A DNA stretch of 64,000 nucleotides from Deuterostichococcus epilithicus (taxonomy: Eukaryota > Chlorophyta > Trebouxiophyceae > Prasiolales > Stichococcaceae): NCBI GenBank assembly GCA_033439295.1, contig JAVTLE010000018.1:496001-560000 (forward strand). Reading direction: 5' to 3'. A program made the position numbers and the translations under genes. The notes under the pieces are model-generated. The model saw nothing but the letters and a program-made list of their open reading frames with translations, did not search any database and was not told the origin of the DNA. Position 1 is the first letter of the stretch. Each line of letters starts with the position of its first letter. Below are positions 24,228 through 36,406 of the stretch, one piece after another.

Positions 24228-26089
24228 ATGGCGGACAGCAATGCAGCATTACGAGCCACTGTGTATGACCTGCACGCAGAGAAGCTGCGACAGCGGCACG
24301 ACTGCAGCTGCAGCAGCCTGGAAACACTCAGTGATGGGTCGCAGACCCCGCCTCCCGGGCCGAAAGCTCCAGGGCTGAAGTTTCGCTACCCGGGATCAAA
24401 GGCTGGAAGTCATCCGCGCATGCCATGGCACCACAGTAAGCGCCGGATTGCCCAGCACGCTGTCCGCCACGGCGATTTCATGTCTTTTGCAGCGCCTCTC
24501 AGCGGCCCCACACTCAGGCTACGCAAACCCCTAACCCGCAGGCGCCTTCCGGGACGCCTACGAGCGCGTGAACGTGTGGTCGCACGGCCTGCCGGGCGTG
24601 CTCTTCCTCCTGGCAGCGTGAGCCGCCCGTCTCACGGGAACCACCTGCAACAGCATGCCCGCCGCAACACGTGTGCCTGCCCTGTGCCGCTGTATGCAGT
24701 GCACAACCGAGTCAGCCGACGCCCGCGGAGCGATCTCACACCGTACGCTTGCACCTGCACGGAACAGCACCATCGCCGCGCCCTGCCGCCGCCGACTGCC
24801 TCGCCGCGTGTGCCCGCGCAGGGCGATGGTTCGGGTGTGGGGCGCCGCGGCGCCAGGCCCGCTGGCCTTCTTCTGCGTCGCTGCGGGCACCACGCACCTG
24901 CTGTCCGCGCTGGGCCACGTGTATCCGGACAGCCACAGCCTTGAGAAGGCAGACCACCTGGGCATTGTGATGCTCATCATTGGGAACCCGCTCTCCAGCC
25001 TCATGGTGAGCAGACATCCGACTCTGACTGCGGACACCGCACGGCTCGTCAGCTCTTGCCATGCTTCCAGTGCAGTCGACGTCCTGCCCATTCCATTAGA
25101 GACTGTCCAATAGCTGCTCGAGCTGTCGGCTGAAGTGTTGCTGGCGCGCTCAGAGAAAGAATCGGGCGTCCGAAAGCGGCTGGCGCTTTGTGGGTCCATA
25201 CGGTCTGGCGCAGAGGCCAGGGGTGGGTGAACAGTGCTACCATCGGCGCAGGCGATCGAGCATGGGCACGTGCCGGTGCCCATGTACATCATCGCGGCGC
25301 TGCTGTTTGGCGGCGCGTTTTTCCCGCCGGCGCCACGTGTTGCGGCCTTTACCATTGGCATTGTCGCTATTATTGTGGTCTTCGGCAAGGAGGTGCGGAC
25401 GCTTGCTGCCAGCCCTGTTGCCTGGGCACGCGTGTCAGCTCGTGCCGCCAGCTGCTTGACCACATTGCAGACCTACCTTGCTCAAGCCGTCCCTCTGCAT
25501 CACAAACAGACACCACACGTTTGTGCCTGGGACAGTTGCCTCTTTGATGTGCAAAACTCACAAGCATGTGCTGGAGTCGCCCCGCAGCAGTGACGAATGA
25601 CCGCGTGCGAGCCGTCCTCCCTAGCAAACGACCCTTCTGTGTGCTGTGTGCAGATCTACACCAGCAACTTGGGCGTGCAGCTGTTTCTGTTTTCCATCGC
25701 CGCAGTGACCTTCCTCAGGCGCGCCTCATACTGCCTGCATGCTTCCAGCTGCCATTGGCCGCCTGAGCCGCCGGTCGCACTGCAGGCTGCACTATCAGCG
25801 CACTGCTTGCTGGCCAGCCGCAAGTGCCGTACTGCCTCCCTCTGCACCCTGCTGCAGCCTGGCGAACCGAGTGCTGGATCGGCACTGTATTGTCGTTGCA
25901 ACAGTACACAATGCTGCGCATCACCAGCTCTTGCTGAGGAAAGCAATTCCTCAACTCTGCTGCAGGAACTCAGGGCACAATCGGTTCGTCGGCCTGTCCG
26001 ACCACCACATCCTGCACTACGTCGTCACCGCAGCGTGCTTCCTGCAAATCGGCAACCTCTTTGCGCTCGCCCGGCGCAACCGGTACTAG
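24228..26089 (+). CDS. PAQR / hemolysin-III family membrane protein
   Basis: Seven-helix membrane protein of the adiponectin-receptor/HlyIII superfamily (putative zinc-dependent lipid hydrolases or receptors). Exons: 24228-24435, 24542-24617, 24822-25005, 25252-25392, 25654-25718, 25966-26089. The family entry motif is YERVNVWSHGLPG (compare E-N-x-N-x-x-S/T-H). Zinc-site candidates are SALGH (SxxxH) after helix 2, the Asp of ADHLGIVMLI in helix 3, and HHILH (HxxxH) near the C-terminus. Hydrophobic helices include PLAFFCVAAGTTHLL, VAAFTIGIVAIIVVF and VQLFLFSIAAVTF. The fifth donor (GC at 25719) is weak, so that junction is uncertain. About 266 residues. The N-terminal 70 residues are cytosolic-like and not conserved. 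Confidence 0.82.
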
Positions 26090-27540
26090 GCGGGCTGGCT
26101 CTTTCAGGTTGCTCCTCCCGGCCAGCCGCTCGACGACCATCCCCACCGTGGTGGTTGCTCCCGCGGGCCCCCTGGCCGGCTATCAGCTCAACCCGGCAGC
26201 AGCAGATGCATTGGCTGCCCGGGGCGGGGCACAGCCCGTGGCGCAGCAAGCCGCACAGGATCGGGCCTGTTTGCACCGGTCTGTGCAGCCACCAGGCGCC
26301 GCAGATGCTCCTCCAGACCTGTGACTCTCTGCACAGAGTAGGCGGCGTCGACGGGCCGATTGCGGGCAGCTTTCGTAATCCAGGCACGTTTTGTAGCTGC
26401 GTCATTACGTCTTAGCTTTGTATCGAATTGGCAAATCTGTTGTGGCGCGGGGTCGGATAAGGGCTTGGCCCATCACGGTGCGGCGCTGGACGATGCGGGG
26501 ATAGGGGAGCGCAACAAGTGGGTCCTGGACAATAAATCGTGGCTTGTGAGGGCTATTCAGTCAGGAGGGCATTCCTAAGTTTATTGGGACAACCTGAAGT
26601 CGCGAAGTGCGTCGGGAGGAAGTGTATTAGGCAGTCGGGGAACGACTGTGTAGAGTCGTTAATTGTACTACCATCAACGGCATGTGTCTTGGAAACATTC
26701 AGCGGTATCACCTCCTCGATGGTGCATGGTTACAATTCATTCCTACCCCGAGAGAGATGCTTGCACAATGCTAAAACCATAGGACTCAATCCTACACTGG
26801 CCAGGCGCGAGCGAAAAGCTGTCTACAAACTACATCTCCGGGCAACAGGGCGCACCGGCAGCAGGCCGCTGCCTCTCAAGTGTCTGGCGCACCCCACTGC
26901 AGAAAACAGTGGAGTTGGGGCCTCCTAGACTGCGGTCCACCCGAACGTCTCGAGTCAAGCCCTCACGAATGAAGAATCGCCACCACACAGGAAACCAACT
27001 TGGCCATTGTGCAGTTGTTGCCCCCAACACCGCAAGGCAGTTCAACGAATTGCGGCTGCGGTCCACCCGCTTTTGCTCCTGGGGCTTGCAAAACATGTTC
27101 TTTCAGACGGCGTGTTGATCTCGCATGACAGGCGCCACCGAGAGGCGCCGCTCGAAAGCTGCCACATATAAAACGCCTTCCGTGTCTGACTTCGGCGCCG
27201 CTGATACCCCTGCCCTCCTGCCTCGTTCATGCTGCCCCGCCTCTATCGCCTTGCGGCAGCCTTTGTTCAGTTTGGCTCCACTGCGGCGCTTGAGAAAACA
27301 GCACTCGGGATCTGCTGAGTCGAACACGCCTGCCTCTGTCATACGCAGCCGCATACGCGACTGCCAGATCCGAATCATTGCCCTGCTCTGGGTATTCTCT
27401 CTTGAGTGTCCTCCTCCTGCTGCCAAGCGCAGCGCCCCTGCACCGCTCGCTGCTGTCGCCTCATGTCGCCTCACGAGCTACACTCCCCAAGCCTGGATCG
27501 GCCTGGCAACGAGCTTCCCTCGCAATCCTTTGGCCGGCGC
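26090..27540. other. Convergent intergenic region without recognised gene
   Basis: Lies between the 3' ends of the PAQR (+) and Mpv17 (-) genes. It is AT-richer from about 26430 to 27110. No family is recognisable in any frame and no TE ends were found. Confidence 0.4.
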
Positions 27541-29563
27541 TCAGACCACGTTGGCGGCACCGGTCAGTGTGGCGATGGGGTCCTCATCGGCGGTCTCAAT
27601 GCACAGTGGCACGACGGCGCTGCCGCTCGCAACTGCGCGCTGAGGCTTGTCGGCGGCCGTCTTGCTGAGGATGCAGGTCCACAGCACCTGCGCCGCAGCC
27701 GCAGACGGCTAAAGTTCATGACCAGAGCCAGCCATGCAGGTCTAATTTAGCTCCTCCCGCTGTCACGACCGTCCCGACAGCCCCAGCATGTCAAGCACAG
27801 GCATCGCTCGCAGCTGCAGCCACCTTGCAGACGCGTCACTGCTGATGACCATGCAGGCTCACGAGCGCCGCGCATGCGGGCGCTGGCCCCTTCTCCACAG
27901 CAGGACCGGCAGCTTTGCGCACACAAACAGCACGGCAGTCTTCCCTTGGGCAGGGTTTATGGTTTAGCAGCAGCGCAGGCGCACCGAGACGGCATTGGTG
28001 TACAGGACCCGGTATGCCGGCGGCACAAATGCAAAGTTGATGATGTGGGCAGCCGGCCACAGCTTGTAGCTGGCCTGCAGGGCAAGCAGGGAGACGCGTC
28101 AGGCTACCATTGGCTGGACCAGGCGCTGCGCTCAAGGGTGGCCCCATGAGTTTCTAGCCAGGGGCAGGGGTTTACAGGCCTTGGCATGCCTGCCAGTGGT
28201 GGCGCAGCACCGCAGCCGCTGTGGCCGATTCAAGGCTGCCTCACAGGCACAGGGCAGCTCTGCGTAGGCTCCGCCAACAGCTGGCGCAGCCCCTGTGCAT
28301 GTCGAATTGCTGCTGCTGCTGTCACTGCAGCAGCGGCTGGCCTGCAAGTACCTACAGGGGGCCGCTATTAAGCCGCACCGAAAGTGTGGGCACAAACTTC
28401 TCGCGCAGTGTGGGTGTGATGGCCTCAGGTGCCCCCGCCAGCACGCCCTGGACAGCGTAGAACAGCGCGCAGCCAAACGGCGCCATGAACGTCTGGTCCA
28501 GCACGCACTTGAGCGTCACTGCCGACACGCTGCGGAGACGAGAATCCGACACGACCTCAGAAGCATTTATATCCGGCCAGGCCAGTAGGCGCATGTGTGC
28601 AATGTGACCATTGATTGATGCTGGCGCGACGCTACGCTCGGCTGAGCGTCAGTTGCCCATGTCGACTGGCACAGCGGGCTGCACCTCGGCTCTAGCAGCC
28701 ATGGCATGGCACATCAGCTGACGCATGCCCCTTCATGACGACAGGAACCACCACGGCAGGCGGCCCTCACAGCCAGGATCCGGGGTCTAGCTGTGTCCAG
28801 GCGGTCACCTGCGGGGCGCGTGAGGCAGGACGCGCGAGTCGAGCAGCTGGAACCAGGCGTGGCCCATGGGGCCTGCGATGGCGCCGCCAAAGGCCGCCAG
28901 CCGCGCGGTGCGCTGCCAGTCGTACTCGAAGGGCGGCGCCTCCGGCTCGTAGCGCGGCCGGAACACGCGGCGGTAGGCGCGCACAAGGCGCCCGTCGCGG
29001 GTGCGGCACTCCGGCCGCGTGCTGAGCATCTGCGCGACGACGGGGTGAGGGACGCTGTCAACAAGTGTTACAGCATGTCGCAAGGTCCAGCAGCTGGCCA
29101 TCGTGAGGCACACCTCTCTCGTTGCTGCTGCAGAGCATGCTACAAGCTGTGCAGAGAATGCCATCTGCTGCTGTAGGGAAGCTGATAAGCGCAGATCAGC
29201 TGTACTACAGCCAGGATAAGAAACTAGCAGGAGAATCTAGCAGTACAGCGTGTGAGCACCTGCGCGCAGGCATCGCCGGCGGCGAAGCCAACCACTGCCG
29301 TGAGGCTCTGAGTCGCCAGCGGCGAGGTCACCAGCGCGTAGCTGTATGCTCGCCAGAGCTGCCGCAGCAGCTGCTGGGGACTGCAGAGCACAGGTGATGG
29401 ATGTGTGAGCAGCAGTTTGTCCAGCAGTGGAAGACTGTTGCGTCAGCTGCGGCATGCAGCACTTGCAGGGGCCAATGCGGCGGCAGAGGGCGCTTGGTGG
29501 TGCTCACCTGGGAATGCCGCCACGGCTGCCGGCAGGGAACGGGGCGGCGACGGCGGGTGCCAT
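27541..29563 (-). CDS. Mpv17/PMP22 family membrane protein
   Basis: Four-helix protein of peroxisomal or mitochondrial inner membranes (plastid in some algae), thought to form a small channel. Exons: 29563-29508, 29380-29260, 29029-28809, 28529-28379, 28074-27985, 27687-27541; every junction is in phase. The N-terminal helix has LWRAYSYALVTSPLATQSLT and GFAAGDACAQ. Then follow the signature TARLAAFGGAIAGPMGHAWF, LKCVLDQTFMAPFGCALFY, and YKLWPAAHIINFAFVPPAYR, which is the family's most conserved block. After it comes VLYTNAVSVLWTCILSKTA and a 35-residue acidic tail not typical of the family. About 262 residues. The first exon (MAPAVAAPFPAGSRGG...) is short and could be extended upstream. Organelle unknown. 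Confidence 0.92.
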
Positions 29564-31327
29564 GCGGCCGGTTGTTTTGGCTGCCTAGGCCCGGTGCTGC
29601 AGCGTGCTGATGGTCTCCGGGCCACTGGCTACTCAGCTAGGAGCAGCGGGGTGGCGAATCTCCGGCTGGGACTGCTCCCCTTGCAATGCTGGCGGCGTGC
29701 GGCGCCCGAGCGGCAGCTGTTTCTGCGCGGCAGGCTGCAGGGACGGTGTTCGAGGCAGCGCTGCAGGTCTGTTCCGTGAGAGGTGATTGCTCGGCCCGCT
29801 GAGCGACCGGTGCCGCAAGAAGTTGCCGGGCTGCCAGCTGCCCAGCAGGAGGGATGGTGATCTGAAGCCTCGAGTGGCCAACGGAAAAGCCGCGCGCTGT
29901 TCCTATGCAGCGTATTAGATGAATCAACGGTACCAACCTGAGTGCCTGCGGCCAAAGCGCGACTTAAGTCAGCGTTCGAACTGCGAAGAAGCCGGTGACC
30001 GGCGGTTTGTAGGCGGCTGCATAATCTGCCCGGCACCTGCTGACATGCTGCTTCAGCTTATTTGCGGCAGCATTCGAGAGCTGCGCGAGCCTCAGTCAAT
30101 ATCCAAGCGGCGGCGCACCTTCCTCTTTCAACGCCTCCACCGGGCGGAAAGAAGTCGCGGGCGTCAGCAGAGTCCTCTAACAAGGCCGGCCGGTCACACT
30201 GACCCAGCAAAGAACTATGTGAAAAGCAGCTACTGGCACATGTAATGGTCGGGCTGGTGCACACTACACAGCCTCGCGGGCGGCCTGCTGCACGAATGAC
30301 AAAGACTGTGCCAGCTCTCGCTCGGAATTCTTGGCTCCCCTGCTTTGAACCGTTCAACGAATATGCCATGCTCAGCTGATGGTCAGAGGCAGTTGCACAG
30401 CATCTTTACCTGGTTGAACCCCACCTGAATAGCCATTTTCGTTGATAGACTTGCTTTCTATCAGTACCGTATCGGGTGCACTTTTGATGGCAGCGGCGGC
30501 GGCGACAGTGACGGGAGCAGGTTGACGATAGAGATGGACGTCCTAATGCAGCGTATCAACAGCGTAGCGCAGAATGTGGCTTTGACGAGTAGGACTATGC
30601 TAGGCAACATACAGATGGAGTGGACCTGGCTGGACGCATTTTGCACGTCAACCCAGCGGTCTGCAAGACAGATACCTGAGATGCCGCGCCCATCCTGATC
30701 AGCGGCCCCAGCCGATCAGGATGGCTGTACGACCAAGTGCCGCGGTGCTGTGAAGCTGAACTGCCAATGCTGCACTACTGCCTAATGAACGCAATAAACC
30801 AGACGCCGGTCGAGCGGCCCTCTCGCTGCCCGCAAAACACGCGTCGGCCGCTGTGCCGGCGGCAGATAAACCTATTCACTCACTCTGGTTAGTCGCACGC
30901 CTGCTAGAACCCTCACTGTCGCTGTGCCTACAGCTGACGTGCCGCCCGAAATCAGTGTGCTTCTGCCATCGAATGCAACGTCCTGTGTGCATGTGTGTGT
31001 GCTTGTCACAAACGCCCTGTGAGCTGCTGTCCGGCATAATCAATTCCATTCATTTGTCCCACCCGAGAGCTGCCAGAGAGGAGAGCCCGAGCCCGGCAGC
31101 CCACGCAATGCGCATGGCAAACCCATGCAGCCCCTGCAGCGCCCCGTGCGCCGCTGGCGGCTGCCGCCAGACGATGCGACCGTGGTCAGCCGCCATCGCG
31201 GACCCGCCCGGCGAGCTGCCGGTGCTTTACGTGGCGCCGCTGCCAGCGGCGCCGCGTCTGCTGCCGCCGGCAATGCAGCCTGAGACGCCACCGCGGCACC
31301 GAGGCGGCTGAGCAACACTTCAAAAGC
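29564..31327. other. Intergenic region without recognised gene
   Basis: About 1.8 kb between the Mpv17 start and the KCS stop. It must hold the Mpv17 promoter and the KCS 3' UTR. No frame shows a known protein, and I find no terminal repeats. Confidence 0.4.
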
Positions 31328-34300
31328 CTAGCGGAGCGCCTGCTCGTGCTCGGACCAGCAGGCGTGCACGTCCTTCACCGGACGCAGCGCCTTCCACACG
31401 GCGCTGTTGCACTTGAAGCCCGAGCCAAAGCCCACCTGCGTGTGGAGATGATGGCAACAGTGACGCCCTGGGTGCCGTCCGGCCCTGAGTGCCGTCCGGC
31501 CGGTCATGATGGCGAACAAAGCGCAGCAGACGTGTAAACAGCAGTCCTGAAAAGCAGGCAGGAGGGGCAGCTGCGGCTGGCGGATGGCAAACAGGACAGG
31601 GTCCGACAGTCAGCAGGTGGGATGCAGCCAGGATGCGGCAGCGACAGGCGGCCCAGATACAGGTGTCGCCAGGAGGACAACCGTACCTGCCACACGGTGT
31701 CGCCACGGCGGATGCCCTGGCATGATTCGATGAAGCCCAGCGAGTACCACACCGTGCTGCTGCTGGTGTTGCCTGTGGTGCACATGGCAGAGACAACAGC
31801 GTCACCGGGCAGAGCTCAAACTCAAGCGACAGCTGGGACCCAGGCAGCACCATTACCGCATGGTACCATATTGTCGGATGCGCACGTCAGGACGAGGAGC
31901 GGCGTGTCCTTGCAGCAGCGGCATGGATCCAGAGGAGCAATCAGACCCCAGACAGACAAGAGGCGACCTCGTGGCGCCGGGGCTGCATCAGGAATCCGCA
32001 TGCGACAGGGGACCAGGCATACAGCGTAGGTTGTGCAAGGGGAACATTCCAAAACTGCTCACCGTAGTGGCACAGCGTCTGCGCCGCCGGGGCGCGTTGC
32101 CGCTCATCCAGCCTCAGCTGCGCGCCCAGGCCCTCGATGACGCCGCGCCCGCCTGCGGAGTCGACGAGCCATATGCATTTGTTACAGTGCTCGAGGGGCT
32201 CATCGACGATGCGCACAAGCTGCCGCAGAGACAGCGGCTTGAAGGCAAGCCTTGTTTGGCAAGATGAGGCGCAGCATGAGGCTGGCAGCTTCCATCGGGG
32301 AGGGGAGCATGCAGTATCAGACAGGCGCACAGCCCGAACCAAGAGGCAGGACGCGGAGAAATCCCCAGGCAGTAAACAAGGCGGCGGCGTTTCGCGTGCC
32401 ACCAAGACCGCACCTGCATGCAGGCAGAAGTGGTCGAAGGCGCGGCGGAAGTCGGGGATGTAGGGCTTGAGGCCGGGGCGCACTCGCCGCGCCAGCCAGT
32501 TGAGCACGAACAGCGCCTTCTCGCCCGCAGGCAGCACGTGGCGCCCCATGCGCGTCATGTTGGCCTGCGCCGCACAGGGTCGGTTTGTGAAGTAATTTGC
32601 TTCCGGCAGCTTGAAAGCGCATCCCCGCCCGCCGGCAGCGGGTAATTCCCAAACTGCCCCATGTGCATCATGTTGGCCTGTACGCGAACGAGTGGGGCTA
32701 AGCAGACGTTTGACTGGCGTCTGGTGAATCAACTGCGCAATGCCGGCTCCAGCCGCCGCAGCTCGTGCGGCACAGGCGCACACCGCACCTCACCCGCTCG
32801 AGGCATGCCCCTCATCTCGATGTGATGCGGAGCGTGACACGGCTGCCTCAGTGACCCCACATCAAGCCAGCTTCCCATGGCCTCAGGCATGCCTCAGCCC
32901 CAGCAGGGTTGCAAGGCAGCAGCAGGCCCGCTCACGAGCATCCAACCCTTCGGCATGTGCATGGAAAACAGAAGATACATGACTGTTCGGCACCTGTAGC
33001 GCCCGGCCGGCGACGTGCACGAGGTTGCGGTCCAGCGCCACGCCTGTGGTCCCCTTCTCGTCCGCGTGCTGGTACACGCACCTGCAGGGGGGTGCAAGGC
33101 AAGGCGAGGATGCGTCAGATGCTGGAGGGACAGGTTGGGGGATTTCTGCTGCCGCGTTGCTCACGGATATGCCCAGAAACGAGCCCTGTTCTGCGATATG
33201 CAGAGGACATTACAGGGAGGCAAGACCAACCACAGCATGAGGCCCATGCAGCCAAGGCACGTGCAAGGCTGGACTGGGCACCTGTACGCGGTCTCGTCAG
33301 CGCCCAGGTGGACGCGCGTGACGTGCTGCAGCTGGTACTTTGCGCGCCGGCGGGCGGCGCGCTTGTTGGTCAGCACAATCGCCGCGCATCCCATGCGGAA
33401 CAGCGTGTTGGGGATGAGCATGCTGCGCTCGTCGCCCGCGTACCAGTTGAGCGTGATGTTCTCGGTGGAGACGACCAGCGCCACCGCATTGCGCTCCACC
33501 TGCACCCCGAAAGCAGAGATGGTGGTGGTTTGTTGTTGAAAAGTGCGAAGGTGCAGTGTGCGTTGGCGACCCCAGCAACATGTGCGTCCCCGAATACGCA
33601 GAGGTGTTCCTCGGTGACTGCTGCCGGTGCCAGCCCAATTCCTTGACCCACAACCAAAGCACGCTAGCCGCCCCCGCTGGCCCAACTGGTTTTGGTTCAC
33701 GGCCGTCTGACAGGGCCACATCAGGAATGGATGCCGGAACACAGAAACACTGTCGCCAGCAAGCGGGGTTGCCGCCGCCGGCCCCACCTGCAGCAGCTTG
33801 TCCGCCAGGCCGATGGCGATGACGCCGGCAGAGCAGCCCATGCCGCCAAGGTTGTAGGACACAATGTCGGAGCGCATCTTGAAGTGATTGACCAGCATGG
33901 CCGACAGGCTGGGCGTCGGGCAGAAGAGCGAGCAGTTGACCACCAGGATGTCGATGTCGCGCGGCTTCAGGCCTGCGCCACATGGGAGGGCGGGCGGAGC
34001 TGAAAGCACGCGGCAGAACCATATGGGGCATGCGCCATGCAGTGGTGCGAACGTGCACATGGCGTTCATAGATGCCCAGACACAGCTGTACAAGTGGCTG
34101 CTCCTGCCAACAGGGACTGCTGCTCTCGCTGCCATGGTTTTGTAGCTGGCAGGCGTCCGAAATCAGGTTTGACAAACACGCACGGGCCTCTGGGCAGCCG
34201 TCCGAGCTGCAGGACCAGGGAAATCAGTCTCAAGGACGGCACCTGTGCGCTGCAGAGCGCGCTCCACCGCCTCAAACATCACCTGCTCCGCCTCCTCCCT

Positions 34301-36406
34301 TGCTGCCTGCAACGCGCCAGCTGGAACGTCTCAACCCAGCCACATATGCTGAGCGTATTCCCACCGAAGATTGCGTCACCTGGTCGATTGGCCTGTGCAT
34401 CCAGTCGCGCTAGGGCTGGCAGCGGGCGGTTCTGACACCCACGACCTGGCGGCGCCGCCGGGGTGCATTCCAATGACAGGGATGCTGCATGTGAAGAGTT
34501 GATGCATGCGGCGATGCAGGCCCCATGCTCGTGCAGATGCCAAAGTGTGCCCACGTGGTGGCGCTGGCAGGGAGTTCGACTTGCACCATCGCAGAGAGGC
34601 ACCGGAGTCTCCGCGCCTGCATGGTGATGATGGGCTTGGGCAGGATGTGCAGCGCCGGGGGGAGGCAGGCGTGGCCGTCGCCCAGGCCGCTGCGAGAACT
34701 GATGCGCTCCTGGAAGTCCAGGCTCTCCGGGCTGAAGCGCTGCAGGGGGGTGGGGAGGCACAAGGGTTTGGAGCTGTCTTGCCGCAAGTTCACTGACCTT
34801 GCTTTGCGTTGACGCAGAAGATATTATCGAGCACAATGAGGCCATCACGAGGCTGGCAGCGCGCTACAGCGGCTTTGCGAGGACCGGGAGACGAGAGGCG
34901 AGACAGCACGACATGTGGATGCGGTCACCTCGCACGCGATGGAGCCCTGCATGAAGCGCTTGAGGGAGACCTTCAGCTTGGGGTCGCAGCACCAGCAGTC
35001 AAAGTCCAGCAGGTACACAGGGCGCCGCCGGCGGGGTCCCCACCGCCACACCGCCAGCGCCAGGGCCACCGCCGCCGCAAGCGCCGGCACCTGCGGCGTG
35101 GGACCCGAGAACGTCGGCATGGCTGCCTGGTAGTTCGGCATGCAGTCGAGCTGTGCAGGCGGTCAGAACACGAGGGTCCAAAACACAAAACTGCTGCGCG
35201 GGCGGGACGTGCAGGTGGCCCCAGCATCAGGAGGGGCTGGGCCCTGATGACAGCACCGGCACCCGTGCACACCCTGTGCTGGTTACTTCATAATCAGTGC
35301 CGGGACCCAGCCATGCCAGCGCCACAGCACGGCGGATGCGGCAACAAGGGCGGACGTGGCAACAGGGGCTGGCGACATGCGCTGTTTTGTTTGCACGCCG
35401 TCTACATGGTCGTCAGTGAGACGCGTCAGGCCCTGCCATGCTGCATTCCTCGCACTTCCGCTTGCTGCCGCCTCAGCATGAAAGCAGTGCCACGTCACAT
35501 GAGGACTGCCCTCGTGTGTCGTGGCAGACGCACCGCTTGCAGCTCCAGTCGGTGGGTCCAGGCTGCCTCCCAAGCGTGCTGCAGCTTCCCTGACCGATGA
35601 GCAGCCTGCAAGCCAGGCATGCACAGGAAATGTAGCAGCTGCTGATACCTGTGACATGGCAGCTTCAGTGCTGCAGGACGACACAGACCTGTTAGGCCTC
35701 GGTGCAGCTTGCATGGTGGCCACCTTGTGGAAGGCAAGCAGCGGGACGCAAGAGTGCTATGTATGAATGGCTGATGGACTGCAACACACGGCAGCCTTGC
35801 CTGGAGCCACACAGACGCGCTGCCAACGGCCTTCAGCAGCACCAGCGCAAGCGTGAACTGCAGCAGGCGCCCTGCCATCCGCAGCCGCTGCGCCAGGAGC
35901 TCAGAGGGGAACTCTGCACAGAGTGCACAGCAGACAGTCGTAACCTGGCCTGACCTCAAACAGCCTGGTTGGCATGCGCGCTGCGACACACATGTCGAGG
36001 CTGTGCAGTCCCTGTTGCACCCACCCGGCCGGTTGTCAGACTTTGGCGCCGGCTTGCCGGCAGGCTGCGGCGCGTCAGCTGTCTGGCTGCCGTTTGTGGG
36101 CCGGTGGCGGCTGACGACCCCGTTCTGGTGCGGCGCGTTCTGCTGCGCGCAACCATTTCCGCCCCTGTGGCTGCCATCGCGCGCCCCATTGGCATGGCCG
36201 TTGGCATGGCCTTCTGCCAAACCATTCTTGGCGACGCTGCCATTCAGGCCGTGCTCTACGCCTCCGTTCGTGGCTGACTCCCCGTAGCTGGAGGCCTTGC
36301 CGCTGGCGCCATCGACGCGGCTGCGGGTGTAGTACCCATTGGAGTAGGTGCCCTGCTGTTTTATCGCAGGCGTGGGCGCGCCGCTCTTCGGCATCGGCAC
36401 CGTCAT
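31328..36406 (-). CDS. KCS: 3-ketoacyl-CoA synthase (very-long-chain fatty acid elongase, FAE1/KCS type)
   Basis: Condensing enzyme of very-long-chain fatty acid elongation: acyl-CoA plus malonyl-CoA, in the ER. Exons: 36406-36025, 35913-35801, 35150-34929, 34739-34617, 34306-34243, 33972-33788, 33499-33282, 33081-32994, 32564-32414, 32152-32063, 31772-31687, 31435-31328. About 610 residues. It has [35 protein letters not shown], the active-site Cys in [18 protein letters not shown], the catalytic His in [14 protein letters not shown], and Asn in [11 protein letters not shown], so the Cys-His-Asn triad is complete. It ends [12 protein letters not shown] plus a short tail. Hydrophobic segments sit at [15 protein letters not shown] and [15 protein letters not shown]. 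The first exon adds about 127 hydrophilic residues rich in Asn, Gly, His and Ser. Two introns start with GC (35800, 34616). Confidence 0.95.
32625..32690 (-). repeat. Exon echo beside KCS exon 32414-32564
   Basis: Copies the 5' end of the next exon together with its acceptor: CAG|GCCAACATGATGCACATG here against CAG|GCCAACATGACGCGCATG in the exon, followed by CTGCCGGCGGG versus CTGCCTGCGGG. The units are about 115 bp apart. It reads [18 protein letters not shown] against [15 protein letters not shown], so the start is still open and could be spliced. Confidence 0.7.

Noticed and set aside
26440-27110. Transposon remnant between PAQR and Mpv17
   Set aside because: The AT-richer composition suggested it, but I found no terminal repeats, target duplication or transposase/RT motif.
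27125-27643. 172-codon plus-strand frame as a gene
   Set aside because: Its 3' half overlaps, antisense, the last exon of the well-supported Mpv17 gene and it shows no domain.
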